Source: Acinetobacter sp. B51(2017) (GTDB lineage: Bacteria; Pseudomonadota; Gammaproteobacteria; Pseudomonadales; Moraxellaceae). From it: a stretch of DNA of 64,000 nucleotides. The position numbers and the translations under genes were made by a program. A model generated the notes under the pieces. The model did no database searches. It was not told where the DNA came from and was given only the letters and a program-made list of their open reading frames with translations. The stretch spans positions 27,021-91,020 of the forward strand of contig NZ_PJRJ01000011.1 in assembly GCF_003711395.1 (NCBI RefSeq), read 5' to 3'. Shown piece by piece: positions 41,257 through 50,720 of the stretch (position 1 is its first letter; every line of letters begins with the position of its first letter).

Positions 41257-43047
41257 TTAATATTCTTGTTGTAAAGACGCGATCAACTGCGCTGCTTTGG
41301 CATAGCCCAAATTTTTCGCTTGGTTTAAATAATTGACCGCTTGCTCTAGATTACGCACCACACCATGCCCTTGAGCCGTTAAACGCCCCATATGATAAAA
41401 GGCTTGTGCTTCTCCCATCTGCATTGCCTGTTGATAGAGTACCAATGCCTGCTGCATATCCTCACCAACCCCTAAACCTTGCTCATAGCAGCGGGCTAAA
41501 TGGGTTATTGCTAAGGCATTGTCTTGCTCGGTAGCGTGTTGTAAATAAGCAAATGCTTGCGCGTGATCTACCCCGCCACCTCGTCCATCAAGTAGCAAGA
41601 TCGCCAATTGTGTTTGCGCCTCTATACTGCCCTGTTGCTGTGCTTGGCTAAAATAATCCCGCGCTTGCTGATCATTGTGTTCAAAGCCATTCACACCATT
41701 TAAATAAGCATAGGCCAAATCTAACGCAGCTAAGGTTGAGCCTTCTTGTGCAGCCAACGTCAAATAGCTGTGTGCTCTGGCTTGATCTTCAAACACATTT
41801 AAACGCTCCGCATAAAAGCGGCCTAAGCTATACAGAATATCAGCTTTATCTTTAACCTGAATGTCAAATTGCGTGGCAGCTTGTTGTAACAGCTTTAAGC
41901 CACGCGTGGCATCTAGCGCTATGCCTTGTCCATAAATATAACACTGTGCCAATAAAAACTGCGCAGTATAGGAATCCGTTGCCGCTGCCTGCTGATACAG
42001 CTTAAATGCTTGCGTTAAATTAGGCTGCTCGATCAACACACCTTGTTGTTGCAACATAGCTAAACTACATAAGGCAATTGGCTCCTGCTTGGCTGCCGCG
42101 CGTGTCCAGAATTGAAATGCCTGACGCGTATTGGCTTCAACACCCCAAGCAAAGTAGTAAGCACTGCCTAACAAACTTAAGGCATAAGCTTGCTGCTTTT
42201 GGCTTTCTTGTTTGAGTAAAGCTAATACGGCATCCCTTTGCTCGCCATCAATCAACTGTTTTAATACTGCTAAACAATACTGATATTGCGCATTGGCATC
42301 CCCTTTAAAAGCTTGTTGTTTAATATGCTGCAAGTGAATGCTGTCATCACGCACTAAACCCTTGTGCTGCTGAAGCTGTTGTAATAATGCAATGGCTTGT
42401 GGGTGCTGTTGCTCAACAGCTTGATGTAAATATTGTTGAGCCAGTACCTGATCTTGCGAAAAATAATGACCGTACCACAGCGCTTCTGCCAAACGATACT
42501 GCGCATCGACCTGACCTTTTTTGGCTGCATCCATCCAAATGCTTTTGGCTTTTTCTAAATCTTGTTCGACACCTTGACCTTCTAGATAAAATTCAGCCAG
42601 CTGGTACTGTGCATTGGCATTGCCCCGTGCTACGCCATATTGATACCAATACAAGGCTTGTGCAATGTTCTGTTCTGTTTGATAAATTTGACCCAAATAA
42701 AAACTGGCTTCATCGCTGCCACGTTGATGTGCGGTTTCCAGTAAACTTTTTGCAGCATTTAAATCAACAGGTCGGCCTAAACCTTGCTGCTGCATAAAGG
42801 CCATATAGACATAAGCTTCAGGCAATTCATGTTGCTGACTTAACTGCTGAAGCAGGCTATAGGCACGTTCATAATCAGGCGGTGAACCGTGTATTAAGGA
42901 TTGTGCCAAGGCCAATTCGGCATCTACATGGTCGACCCAAAGTGCAGCACTTAGCTGCTGTTGATCACGTTCAACAGGTGATTTACGCTGATATAACCAT
43001 ACGACACAGCCGATCATGCCGACCAATAGCAACACTAAAAACCACAT
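41257..43047 (-). CDS. Membrane-anchored Sel1-repeat protein
   Basis: The 596-residue protein has one N-terminal helix (FLVLLLVGMIGCVVWLY) and about a dozen Sel1-like repeats of ~36 residues. The pattern is A-x-x-x-L-x-x-x-Y-x-x-G-x-G-V, for example AQYQLAEFYLEGQGVEQDL, AQFLLAQCYIYGQGIALDA and AITHLARCYEQGLGVGEDM. Sel1 arrays are protein-interaction scaffolds facing the periplasm here. No partner is evident; the neighbour fabI is separately terminated. Confidence 0.88.
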   Translation of the reverse strand: MWFLVLLLVGMIGCVVWLYQRKSPVERDQQQLSAALWVDHVDAELALAQSLIHGSPPDYERAYSLLQQLSQQHELPEAYVYMAFMQQQGLGRPVDLNAAKSLLETAHQRGSDEASFYLGQIYQTEQNIAQALYWYQYGVARGNANAQYQLAEFYLEGQGVEQDLEKAKSIWMDAAKKGQVDAQYRLAEALWYGHYFSQDQVLAQQYLHQAVEQQHPQAIALLQQLQQHKGLVRDDSIHLQHIKQQAFKGDANAQYQYCLAVLKQLIDGEQRDAVLALLKQESQKQQAYALSLLGSAYYFAWGVEANTRQAFQFWTRAAAKQEPIALCSLAMLQQQGVLIEQPNLTQAFKLYQQAAATDSYTAQFLLAQCYIYGQGIALDATRGLKLLQQAATQFDIQVKDKADILYSLGRFYAERLNVFEDQARAHSYLTLAAQEGSTLAALDLAYAYLNGVNGFEHNDQQARDYFSQAQQQGSIEAQTQLAILLLDGRGGGVDHAQAFAYLQHATEQDNALAITHLARCYEQGLGVGEDMQQALVLYQQAMQMGEAQAFYHMGRLTAQGHGVVRNLEQAVNYLNQAKNLGYAKAAQLIASLQQEY

Positions 43048-43097
43048 AGCTTCCCCAAGGTGTCGTTTTTAAAGTCTTATTTTAAACATCACCAATA

Positions 43098-43123
43098 AAA
43101 AAGCACCTAAAAAGGTGCTTTTT
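43098..43123 (-). terminator. Terminator after fabI
   Basis: AAGCACCT-AAAA-AGGTGCTT is flanked by A- and T-runs just past the fabI stop. Confidence 0.88.
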
Positions 43124-43137
43124 TATATCGATGAGGC

Positions 43138-43941
43138 TTAGTCAGCCATCATCAATTCAGGGCTCATACCCACCGTATTAAAACCAGCATCCACATAAAG
43201 GATTTCACCCGTAATACCATTGGCCCATGGTGAACATAGGAATAATGCTGCATTACCAACATCTTCAATGGTTACGTTACGACGTAACGGCGCAGTTTTC
43301 TCATTGGCATCTAACATTTTACGGAAAGATTTAATGCCTGATGCTGCTAATGTACGAATTGGACCTGCAGAAATTGCGTTTACACGAATACCTTCTGCAC
43401 CCAAGCTAGACGCTAAATAACGTACGCCTGCTTCTAAAGATGCTTTAGCCAAGCCCATCACGTTATAGTTTGGCAATACACGCTCAGAACCTTGATAAGT
43501 CAGCGTTAATAAGCAACCTTGACGTGCTAACAATAATGGTTTTGCTGCACGCGCCATCGCGATAAAGCTATAGGCACTGATGTCATGCGCGATTTTAAAA
43601 CCTTCACGATCAGTAATCTCAGTAAAGTCACCATCTAGAGTATGCGCTGGTGCAAAACCAATTGAATGCACCACACCGTCTAAACCATCCCAATGCTTCG
43701 CCAATTCTAAAAAGGCATTGTCGATGTCTGCATCATTGGCAACGTCACATGGGAAAACCAAGTTAGAACCAAACTGCGCAGCAAAATCATCCACACGTTT
43801 TTTTAATTTATCGTTTGGATAAGTAAAGGCAAGTTCAGCGCCTTCACGATGTAGTGCTTCGGCAATACCAAATGCGATTGATAATTTACTTGCGATCCCT
43901 GCGATTAAGAAACGCTTACCTGCCAATAGTCCTTGTGCCAT
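43138..43941 (-). CDS. fabI: Enoyl-[acyl-carrier-protein] reductase FabI
   Basis: FabI reduces enoyl-ACP with NADH in the last step of fatty-acid elongation. The 267-residue SDR-family protein has the FabI-type [16 protein letters not shown] nucleotide motif, [17 protein letters not shown], and the catalytic Tyr-x6-Lys in [20 protein letters not shown]. It is the usual triclosan target family. It is monocistronic with its own terminator. Confidence 0.98.
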   Translation of the reverse strand: MAQGLLAGKRFLIAGIASKLSIAFGIAEALHREGAELAFTYPNDKLKKRVDDFAAQFGSNLVFPCDVANDADIDNAFLELAKHWDGLDGVVHSIGFAPAHTLDGDFTEITDREGFKIAHDISAYSFIAMARAAKPLLLARQGCLLTLTYQGSERVLPNYNVMGLAKASLEAGVRYLASSLGAEGIRVNAISAGPIRTLAASGIKSFRKMLDANEKTAPLRRNVTIEDVGNAALFLCSPWANGITGEILYVDAGFNTVGMSPELMMAD

Positions 43942-44045
43942 GTGACTCTCTCTTAAAATAATTTAACAGCATAATGCCAATTCTCTAGCATTTCTGAAAT
44001 TGCATAATGCATCTTTTTTTAGTTATCTGCTTAAAAAAACACATA

Positions 44046-44077
44046 AAAAAATCGCGCTTGATTCAGCGCGATTTTTT
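44046..44077 (-). terminator. Terminator after the BI-1-like gene
   Basis: ATCGCGCT-TGATTC-AGCGCGAT is flanked by A6 and T6. Confidence 0.88.
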
Positions 44078-44092
44078 AAAGCAATTTTAAAC

Positions 44093-44827
44093 TTAATCAT
44101 CGCCTTGAATTAGACCAAGTAAGCGTAAAAATGAGTAGTACATCCACACCAAAGTGGCAAGTAAGGCAATCGCACAGACCCATTCCATGGCTTTAGGTGC
44201 ATAATTGGCTGCACCACTTTCAATTAAATCAAAATCTAAGATGAGATTTAATGAGGCAATCACGGCGACAAAAGCCGCAAAGCCAATGCCTAACCAATTG
44301 CTTTCAAATAAGTGTGGAATGCTTGAACCAAAGGCTAAGTTCATCACAATTTGCACCACAAACACCATGGCAATGGCAAGACTGGCTGACATCACCACCG
44401 CTTTAAATTTTTCCGTGGCACGAATTAATTGCATACGGTACAGACCAAACATCACTAAAGTGGTGACAAAAGTTGCCAAAAGTGCTTGTAAAGGTACGCC
44501 TGGGAATTTCTGTTGAAAAATCACCGAGATTCCTCCAAGAAAAGCCCCTTCAAATAAAGCATAAGGAATGGCCAGCATACGTGCTGTATTGGGTTTAAAT
44601 GTGGCAATTAACGCCAAAATAAAACCGCCGATTGCACCCACTATTGCCCCCGCATAGGCAATCGAAGCTTGAGCAGTGATAAAGGTATAGAAAAATAAAC
44701 CAAGACCCACCACGGCAGCAATCACGGTTAAGAGCACAGATTTTTGTACCGCGCCTTGTACGGTCATCGGCTGAGTATAATCGCCTGCCACTTCGACACG
44801 GGTTAAAATTGGGTTATTACTTTGCAT
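44093..44827 (-). CDS. Bax inhibitor-1/YccA-like membrane protein
   Basis: The 244-residue product starts at an ATG preceded by AGGGG and has seven hydrophobic segments. They include IYAGAIVGAIGGFILALI-type, LLATFVTTLVMFGLYRM, VMSASLAIAMVFVVQI and the acidic FDLIESGAANYAPKAMEW loop near the end that resembles the BI-1 di-aspartyl region. BI-1 family proteins are pH-sensitive calcium leak channels or partners of the FtsH protease. Seven residues of upstream open frame are unlikely to be translated. Confidence 0.88.
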   Translation of the reverse strand: MQSNNPILTRVEVAGDYTQPMTVQGAVQKSVLLTVIAAVVGLGLFFYTFITAQASIAYAGAIVGAIGGFILALIATFKPNTARMLAIPYALFEGAFLGGISVIFQQKFPGVPLQALLATFVTTLVMFGLYRMQLIRATEKFKAVVMSASLAIAMVFVVQIVMNLAFGSSIPHLFESNWLGIGFAAFVAVIASLNLILDFDLIESGAANYAPKAMEWVCAIALLATLVWMYYSFLRLLGLIQGDD

Positions 44828-44916
44828 AGTTTCCCCTGTTTCAATCAATAATTGCCAATGATATTAAGCAATTTTTATGCGTATACCATGAGCAAGCCAT
44901 TTATTTTTTGTAAATA

Positions 44917-44943
44917 AAAAAAGAGGCGATTCGCCTCCTTTTT
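44917..44943 (-). terminator. Terminator after orn
   Basis: GAGGCGA-T-TCGCCTC is flanked by A7 and T5 just beyond the orn stop. Confidence 0.85.
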
Positions 44944-44946
44944 AGA

Positions 44947-45501
44947 TTACTTATTCATAATGAAGAAGTATTCACGGTAGTATTTCAGTTCAGCAATCGA
45001 ATCACGAATATCATCCATAGCCAAATGCGAGGCATTTTTCTTTAAGCCTTGCATAATTTCTGGACGCCAGCGTTTAGCCAACTCTTTAACAGATGAAACA
45101 TCTAAGTTACGGTAGTGGAAGAATTGTTCCAATTCTGGCATTAAACGATGCATGAAACGACGATCCTGACAAATCGAGTTACCACACATTGGCGATGATT
45201 TTGGGCTGACCCATTTTTTCAAAAATTCTAGGGTTTGTAATTCAGCATCACGCGCGGTGAGTTTACTGCGACGCACACGCTCAATTAAACCTGATTGACC
45301 ATGTTGACGGGTGTTCCACTCGTCCATCGCATTTAAAGTAATTGGCGATTGATGAATGGCAAGCACCGGACCTTCTGCCAAAATATTTAAATTTTCATCG
45401 GTTACAATTGTTGCAATTTCAATAATTTGGTCGTTATCTGTATCTAGACCTGTCATTTCAAGGTCGATCCAAATCAGACGAGTGTCAGGTGTGCTGCTCA
45501 T
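44947..45501 (-). CDS. orn: Oligoribonuclease
   Basis: Orn degrades 2-5-nt RNAs and pGpG to mononucleotides. The 184-residue DEDDh exonuclease shows the first acidic pair in [21 protein letters not shown], the [20 protein letters not shown] motif, [15 protein letters not shown], and the catalytic His-Asp in [19 protein letters not shown]. It is divergent from rsgA; the orn-rsgA arrangement is conserved in gammaproteobacteria. Confidence 0.99.
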   Translation of the reverse strand: MSSTPDTRLIWIDLEMTGLDTDNDQIIEIATIVTDENLNILAEGPVLAIHQSPITLNAMDEWNTRQHGQSGLIERVRRSKLTARDAELQTLEFLKKWVSPKSSPMCGNSICQDRRFMHRLMPELEQFFHYRNLDVSSVKELAKRWRPEIMQGLKKNASHLAMDDIRDSIAELKYYREYFFIMNK

Positions 45502-45624
45502 AAATGTGCAATCTTATTCGGTTAAAAAACAATTATAGTAGCAAATTTATTGCCCGAGTGCTGTAACTTGCCCCCTGCTTCATGCTATTTTGCCCTCCTT
45601 AGTTTTAGGTTTTTTAGGATGTGA

Positions 45625-46683
45625 ATGGCTTTAATTCGTAAACGTCGTTTAACTGAACAGCAACAACGCCGAATTCAGAAACAACAGAAAACACGCCAAG
45701 AAGAAATCGATACATCAAACGATTTGGAAGGCTTGGTGGTGCAACATTATGGCCGTCAGCTTGAAGTGCAAGCCTTGTCGGTGCCCGACATACATCCTGA
45801 AAAACCTGTGGTGCTGGACGGTGAACCTGAACCGTTTTGGAAACCGATTGAAATGGGCAGTGTATGGCGTTGTCATACCCGTACCAACTTAGAATTATTG
45901 GTCACTGGTGACCGAGTCAAATGGCAAGCTGACCCGAATACCGGTTTAGGCATTATTACTGCGATTCAGCCGCGTAGCTCGTTACTCACCCGTCCTGATC
46001 GTTACCACAAAGTCAAACCTGTAGCGGCGAACATCAGTTTAATTGTGATCGTGTTTGCACCCTTGCCTGAACCTGCTCCGGGTTTAATTGACCGTTATTT
46101 GGTGGCCTGTGCCGATGCGGACATTCCTGCCTTATTGGTCATGAATAAAGATGACTTACTTAAAGACAATGATCCAATCTTAGATTTACTCAAAGAGTAT
46201 CAAGACTTAGGTTATGAAGTGTTGCAATGTCGTTCTGATGGTGATTTAACTGAGCTCTCTCAACGCTTAGCCGGTGAAACTGTGGCATTTGTAGGTCAAT
46301 CTGGTGTGGGTAAAAGCTCTTTAATTAATACCATCGTGCCGGATGCTGCGCAAAAGACCAATATCATTTCAGAAAACTCAGCTTTGGGTCAGCATACCAC
46401 CACCTCTACCCGTTTAATTGGTTTTGGTGAAGGTGCGGCTTTAATTGACTCACCCGGCATTCGTGAATTTGGTTTATGGCATTTAGATGCCGATAAAGTG
46501 CAACAAGGTTTTCCAGAAATCGAAAACCGTTTAGGTTATTGCCAATTCCGTAACTGTACCCATAAACACGAAAAGCAATGTGCTTTACGCTTAGCGGTAC
46601 AAGATGGTGAAATTTTGGCACGTCGTTTAGACAGTTATTTACGTTTAATTGACGAAATCACAGAAGCTAATCAAAAAAATTAG
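45625..46683 (+). CDS. rsgA: Ribosome small-subunit GTPase RsgA
   Basis: RsgA is a late 30S assembly checkpoint. The 352-residue circularly permuted GTPase has a basic N-terminal tail, an OB-fold, G4 (MNKDDLL), then G1 (GQSGVGKSSLIN near residue 226) and G3 (DSPGIREF). The C-terminal zinc finger is FRNCTHKHEKQCAL with Cys-x-His-x5-Cys. It starts 124 nt from the divergent orn gene. Confidence 0.98.
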   Translation: MALIRKRRLTEQQQRRIQKQQKTRQEEIDTSNDLEGLVVQHYGRQLEVQALSVPDIHPEKPVVLDGEPEPFWKPIEMGSVWRCHTRTNLELLVTGDRVKWQADPNTGLGIITAIQPRSSLLTRPDRYHKVKPVAANISLIVIVFAPLPEPAPGLIDRYLVACADADIPALLVMNKDDLLKDNDPILDLLKEYQDLGYEVLQCRSDGDLTELSQRLAGETVAFVGQSGVGKSSLINTIVPDAAQKTNIISENSALGQHTTTSTRLIGFGEGAALIDSPGIREFGLWHLDADKVQQGFPEIENRLGYCQFRNCTHKHEKQCALRLAVQDGEILARRLDSYLRLIDEITEANQKN

Positions 46684-46778
46684 TGGCAAGATAAACTTCT
46701 TGCTTGAAGCGCTGAGTTTGATCACCATATCTAATCAGCTATACTTTGGGCAATTTACAATTGTAATTTAGGTGACTT

Positions 46779-47186
46779 GTGGAACGTTGGTTCGAGTTTA
46801 TGGGGAATCACCCCTTCTTGTTTGGTGCACTTGCTGTACTGTTGGTGTTGTTCTTCGTGATTGAAGGCAAACGTGGCGGTCGTAAAATTTCACCGCAATC
46901 TTTAGGGATTTTAGTAAAAGCGCAGAATGCAATGTTAATTGATTTGCGTGATGCCAAAGACTTCCGTGAAGGTCACATCAGTGGTAGCCGTAATATTCCT
47001 TACAGCAAAATCACAAGTCATATCGAAGAGTTAAAAGCTGCAGAACGCCCATTGGTATTTATTTGTAACTTAGGTCAAGTGGCAGGTACAGCTTTACAAC
47101 AAGTCGCTCACCATGATGCATATCGTTTAGATGGCGGCATCAACAATTGGAAAGCGCAAGGTTTACCATTAGTCAAAGCAAAATAA
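46779..47186 (+). CDS. Membrane-anchored rhodanese-domain protein
   Basis: The 135-residue protein begins with a GTG start after AGGTG, has one transmembrane helix (FLFGALAVLLVLFFVI), and carries a rhodanese domain with LIDLRDAKDFREGHISGSRNIPYSKI. The active-site loop is FICNLGQVAGTA: the cysteine is present but the loop is not the standard C-x4-R. Similar YibN-type proteins sit next to grxC and secB in many gammaproteobacteria. Confidence 0.9.
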   Translation: MERWFEFMGNHPFLFGALAVLLVLFFVIEGKRGGRKISPQSLGILVKAQNAMLIDLRDAKDFREGHISGSRNIPYSKITSHIEELKAAERPLVFICNLGQVAGTALQQVAHHDAYRLDGGINNWKAQGLPLVKAK

Positions 47187-47202
47187 CGCTAAGGAGAACA
47201 AC

Positions 47203-47457
47203 ATGGCTGAAGTAACAATTTACTCAACAACCGTATGTCCATATTGCGTACGCGCAAAACAGCTCCTTGAGCGTAAAGGTGTGGCATACAAAGAAATTAA
47301 CTTATCAAAAGAAGCACCCGAAGTACGTGTAGAACTAATGCAACGTACCAATCACCGTACTGTGCCACAAATTTTTATTAATGATCAGTTTATTGGTGGT
47401 TTTGATCAATTATATGCCTTAGATCGTGAAGGCAAACTTGACGAATTATTGGCTTAA
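47203..47457 (+). CDS. grxC: Glutaredoxin 3
   Basis: The 84-residue glutaredoxin has the dithiol active site TVCPYCVRAKQLL near residues 10-22 and the cis-proline TVPQIFINDQFIGGFDQLYAL that binds glutathione. It acts in the cytoplasm to reduce protein disulfides and mixed disulfides. It lies 16 nt after the rhodanese gene with AAGGAGA upstream, and 27 nt before secB. Confidence 0.98.
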   Translation: MAEVTIYSTTVCPYCVRAKQLLERKGVAYKEINLSKEAPEVRVELMQRTNHRTVPQIFINDQFIGGFDQLYALDREGKLDELLA

Positions 47458-47484
47458 TTTTTACTTAAATTTAAGGATTTCATC

Positions 47485-47934
47485 ATGAGCGAACAACAAC
47501 AACCGCAACTCGCTTTAGAGCGTTTATATACTAAAGACATTTCTTTTGAAGTACCAAGTGCTGCTGTATTTACCAAAGCATGGGAACCAGAACTTAACGT
47601 TAATCTTTCTTCTTCAGCAGAGAAAATTGATCCAACACATTTTGAAGTGTCTTTAAAAGTTGTTGTTCAAGCCAATAACCAAGGCGAAACTGCATTTATC
47701 GTTGATGTCACACAATCAGGTATTTTCTTAATTGATGGTGTAGAAGAAGATCGTCTTCCATACTTACTTGGTGCTTACTGCCCGAACATCTTGTTCCCGT
47801 TCCTACGTGAAGCGGTCAACGATATGGTGACTAAAGGTAGCTTCCCACAATTATTGTTAACACCAATTAACTTTGATGCAGAATTTGAAGCCAACTTACA
47901 GCGTGCGCAAGCAGCAGCTGAAGGCCAAGCTTAA
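47485..47934 (+). CDS. secB: Protein-export chaperone SecB
   Basis: SecB keeps outer-membrane and periplasmic precursors unfolded and passes them to SecA. The 149-residue sequence shows [15 protein letters not shown] near the N terminus, [23 protein letters not shown], and the hydrophobic groove motif [37 protein letters not shown]. It is last in the rhodanese-grxC-secB unit and is followed by a strong terminator. Confidence 0.99.
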   Translation: MSEQQQPQLALERLYTKDISFEVPSAAVFTKAWEPELNVNLSSSAEKIDPTHFEVSLKVVVQANNQGETAFIVDVTQSGIFLIDGVEEDRLPYLLGAYCPNILFPFLREAVNDMVTKGSFPQLLLTPINFDAEFEANLQRAQAAAEGQA

Positions 47935-47943
47935 ACTTAAGCT

Positions 47944-47972
47944 AAAAAAAGCCCGCACTTGCGGGCTTTTTA
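47944..47972. terminator. Terminator after secB, shared with the accessory pair
   Basis: AAAGCCCGC-ACTT-GCGGGCTTT is flanked by A- and T-runs. It touches the last codon of the convergent accessory gene, so it may serve both sides. Confidence 0.9.
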
Positions 47973-48407
47973 TTTATTTGTCCGTTCGACGATATCGAAA
48001 TTTAGCTTTTGAATTTCTAAAAAATTAGTAATGAAAAAAATTATACTCAATATAATTTGACCCAATAAGAAAACTGACAAATTAAAAACCAATTTAATAT
48101 CACTAATAAATATAGTTTTCTCAAAATTACTACATAGAAGGTATAACAAATAAAAAAAAGATACTAATGCGAAATAAAATAGAAATGAGTTTCTGACAGT
48201 TATAATATTTTCTTTAACTCTCGAAAAAAGTTGAATATTTTTTATCTTATCTGGACTGAATGTACAGATAACACCCATTCCTATCGAAAACATTATTCCC
48301 GATATAGTGTAAATTGTATTGATAAAAGTACTATCAAGTTTCACACTCCAAACCGAAGCAATTACCACTGATAGCACCAAAAAAATTATGCTAAGTAATA
48401 TTTTTTT
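47970..48407 (-). CDS. Small four-helix membrane protein, probably frame-linked to the upstream gene
   Basis: The frame encodes four hydrophobic segments: a first one reading ILLSIIFLVLSVVIASVW, then INTIYTISGIMFSIGMGVIC, SFLFYFALVSFFYLLYLL and VFLLGQIILSIIFFI. I do not recognise the family. An independent start is doubtful: the first legal codon in frame is TTG at 48380 without a Shine-Dalgarno, and it would cut the first helix in half. The full first helix is only reached by a -1 shift from the preceding gene in an A9 tract (48401-48409), or from an ATG at 48412-48414 if the tract had eight As. The interval given here is the whole open frame. Confidence 0.55.
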   Translation of the reverse strand, partial: KKILLSIIFLVLSVVIASVWSVKLDSTFINTIYTISGIMFSIGMGVICTFSPDKIKNIQLFSRVKENIITVRNSFLFYFALVSFFYLLYLLCSNFEKTIFISDIKLVFNLSVFLLGQIILSIIFFITNFLEIQKLNFDIVERTNK

Positions 48408-49309
48408 TTATCATTTTCTAATTCTAATATGAACTTTTGCATTTCTTGTGACAAATTTTGATCAATAATATTTCCAAAATCATCAGTATCAATTTCAACT
48501 ATCTTTGTTCTTAATAAATCTTTACCTTTTAGAATTTTTTGATTATCTCTTGTAGTTACTACAATATTATCAATATCAGCAATCGGCTTGAAAAATGCGC
48601 TATAGAATTGCTGGATAGCAGCAGAGTTCTTCCTATTTGGCTTATCTATCTCCAAAACCAATTTAGCAGAAATAATACTTTCTAACTCTAAATCTCTCAT
48701 AGCCTTAGTTTCATTAAATAATTTTTTTACCGCAGGAATTCCTATATTTTTTAAAAGCCAATTTTTACTATTATCTTGTTTCAGTTCACCATAAATAGGA
48801 TCTTGAATAGTAATAGATCTAATATCCGCAGCCCGACGAGCTTGCTCAACGTCAATTAGAGGCGATATATCATAATAATCATCCAAAAACCAATTTAGGT
48901 AAGTTTGTAGTCGACTAATCGTAAAGTTTGATGGCAAATTAGTAACAATAAAATTATTAGAAACCCTAAATGAATAATCACTTTTATATAATGCAGAGAC
49001 ATCCAAATCCTCTGCCTTCAAATCTGCCAGAGTAAAAGATTTCTTGTCCAAAAGTGCAGAACTAATCTTAGGCATATTTCCTAAGACAATTCTGACAATT
49101 GTACAGAACACAGAGTTATGTTCTTTCAGTGGCTCATCATAATAAGCTAATACATCTTCTTCATTTGTATTACTGCTCAGCCTCATACGTCTTGAAGTAA
49201 CTCGTTCATGCTCTTTAAGCTTATCCTTAAGCTTAAGAAAAAGATCTCTATCTGATTGAAATAAATCTGATGGCTGAACACAAAAAGCTCTTAAAGTTAC
49301 TTGTTTCAT
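48386..49309 (-). CDS. AT-rich soluble protein of unknown function, first gene of an accessory pair
   Basis: The 307-residue product has no signal peptide or membrane helix. Recognisable stretches are the N-terminal VTLRAFCVQPSDLFQSDRDLF, SFRVSNNFIVTNLPSNFTI followed by RLQTYLNWFLDDYYDISPL, and a charged C terminus ending in ELENDKKKYYLA. I cannot assign a family. A soluble ~300-residue protein with a small multi-helix membrane partner is reminiscent of some two-gene defence systems (Kiwa has that layout in the opposite order), but this is analogy only. Low GC and isolation between secB and coaBC suggest horizontal gain. Confidence 0.75.
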   Translation of the reverse strand: MKQVTLRAFCVQPSDLFQSDRDLFLKLKDKLKEHERVTSRRMRLSSNTNEEDVLAYYDEPLKEHNSVFCTIVRIVLGNMPKISSALLDKKSFTLADLKAEDLDVSALYKSDYSFRVSNNFIVTNLPSNFTISRLQTYLNWFLDDYYDISPLIDVEQARRAADIRSITIQDPIYGELKQDNSKNWLLKNIGIPAVKKLFNETKAMRDLELESIISAKLVLEIDKPNRKNSAAIQQFYSAFFKPIADIDNIVVTTRDNQKILKGKDLLRTKIVEIDTDDFGNIIDQNLSQEMQKFILELENDKKKYYLA

Positions 49310-49355
49310 GAGTCCTTTCCTGAATTATATTAGTCTTAGCAGCAATAAATAAAAA

Positions 49356-50609
49356 TTATTTCTTACTCAGAGCATCATGCATCGCTTCAACCAATTGCTG
49401 GGCAATCTCTTGTTTAGAGGCTTTGTCTAAATCACGTTTTGACATGTGGTAAGCATCAGCAAAAAATACCGTCATGGCATTTTCATCCGAGGCAAAACCA
49501 ATATCGCTACGTGAAACATCATTACATGCAATCATATCCAGTTTTTTAGCCACCAATTTACCCGCAGCATATTCTTCCACATTGTGCGTTTCGGCAGCAA
49601 AACCGACCATAAACGGACGTTTTTCTTGTTGGGCAATGGTTGCCACAATATCTGGATTTTTAATCAAGGCAATTTGCAATTCATCACCCGATTTTTTAAT
49701 TTTATGCTCAGCCACTTTTGCTACGCGATAATCAGCAACTGCTGCTGTCGCAATGAAAATATCACAGCCTTGTTCTAACAGCTCTAAACTGACTTCAAGC
49801 ATTTTTTGCGCTGAAGCCACGTTAATGCGTGCCACACCATTTGGCGTATCTAGACTCACGGGTCCCGCAATTAAAGTGACTTTGGCGCCTGCCGCATAAC
49901 ATGCTGCAGCCAAGGCAAAACCCATTTTACCAGTACTATGATTCGAGATATAACGCACCGGATCAATTGCTTCGCGGGTTGGGCCTGCAGTAATCACCAC
50001 ATGTTTACCCGCCAATAAGCCAAATTTTTCCGCAATTTCACGCTGCGCTTGATGAAAATATGCTGTCACTTGATGGGCTAAATCTTCCGGCTCTGGCATA
50101 CGCCCCAAGCCTACATCGCCACAGGCTTGTGAACCTGCATCTGGCATAATCACATGCACGCCATCTTCAATTAAAGTATTTAGATTACGCTGCGTCGCTT
50201 TAGCAGCCCACATCTGCTGATTCATGGCAGGCGCTACCCAAACTGGTGCTTTTGTGGCTAAATATAAGGTCGAGAGTAAGTCATTGGCCAAACCACAGGC
50301 AAATTTTGCCAAGACATCACAACTTGCTGGCGCAACTAACAATAAGTCGGCCCAACGTGCCAACTCGATATGTCCCATGCCTGCTTCGGCTTCAGGATTA
50401 AGGAGTTCAGTATGCACTGGATAACCAGATAAAGCTTGGAAAGTCAGGGGTGTAACAAAGGCTTGCGCACCTTCGGTCATCACCACACGAACATTAAAAC
50501 CAGCATCTTTTAAACGACGCACTAAAATGGCGCTCTTATATGCAGCAATGCCGCCTGTGACCGCCAGTAGAATATTTTTATTAGGAATTACACTTAAATC
50601 AAAGCTCAC
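49356..50609 (-). CDS. coaBC: Bifunctional phosphopantothenoylcysteine decarboxylase/synthetase CoaBC
   Basis: CoaBC joins cysteine to 4-phosphopantothenate and decarboxylates the product on the way to coenzyme A. From the GTG start the protein is 417 residues. The N-terminal flavin domain has ILLAVTGGIAAYKSAILVRRL, LLLVAPASCDVLAKFACGLANDLLS and APAMNQQMW. The C-terminal CTP-dependent synthetase has VITAGPTREAIDPVRYISNHSTGKMG. An ATG 14 codons upstream is possible; longer reads collide with divergent radC. panB and panC are elsewhere in the window. Confidence 0.97.
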   Translation of the reverse strand: MSFDLSVIPNKNILLAVTGGIAAYKSAILVRRLKDAGFNVRVVMTEGAQAFVTPLTFQALSGYPVHTELLNPEAEAGMGHIELARWADLLLVAPASCDVLAKFACGLANDLLSTLYLATKAPVWVAPAMNQQMWAAKATQRNLNTLIEDGVHVIMPDAGSQACGDVGLGRMPEPEDLAHQVTAYFHQAQREIAEKFGLLAGKHVVITAGPTREAIDPVRYISNHSTGKMGFALAAACYAAGAKVTLIAGPVSLDTPNGVARINVASAQKMLEVSLELLEQGCDIFIATAAVADYRVAKVAEHKIKKSGDELQIALIKNPDIVATIAQQEKRPFMVGFAAETHNVEEYAAGKLVAKKLDMIACNDVSRSDIGFASDENAMTVFFADAYHMSKRDLDKASKQEIAQQLVEAMHDALSKK

Positions 50610-50720
50610 GCGCAGGCTACCTTTGTGTTGCAGTGGCGCTGACAATAGCATTAAATAATCTAACACCCAAGTGACCAGAACGTCACAACAGACAATCTTA
50701 AATAAAAAAAGTATAATTTT

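Noticed and set aside
41257..43047. Repeat-rich DNA suggesting a tandem-repeat mobile element
   Set aside because: The periodicity is explained by Sel1 protein repeats, with ordinary codon use.
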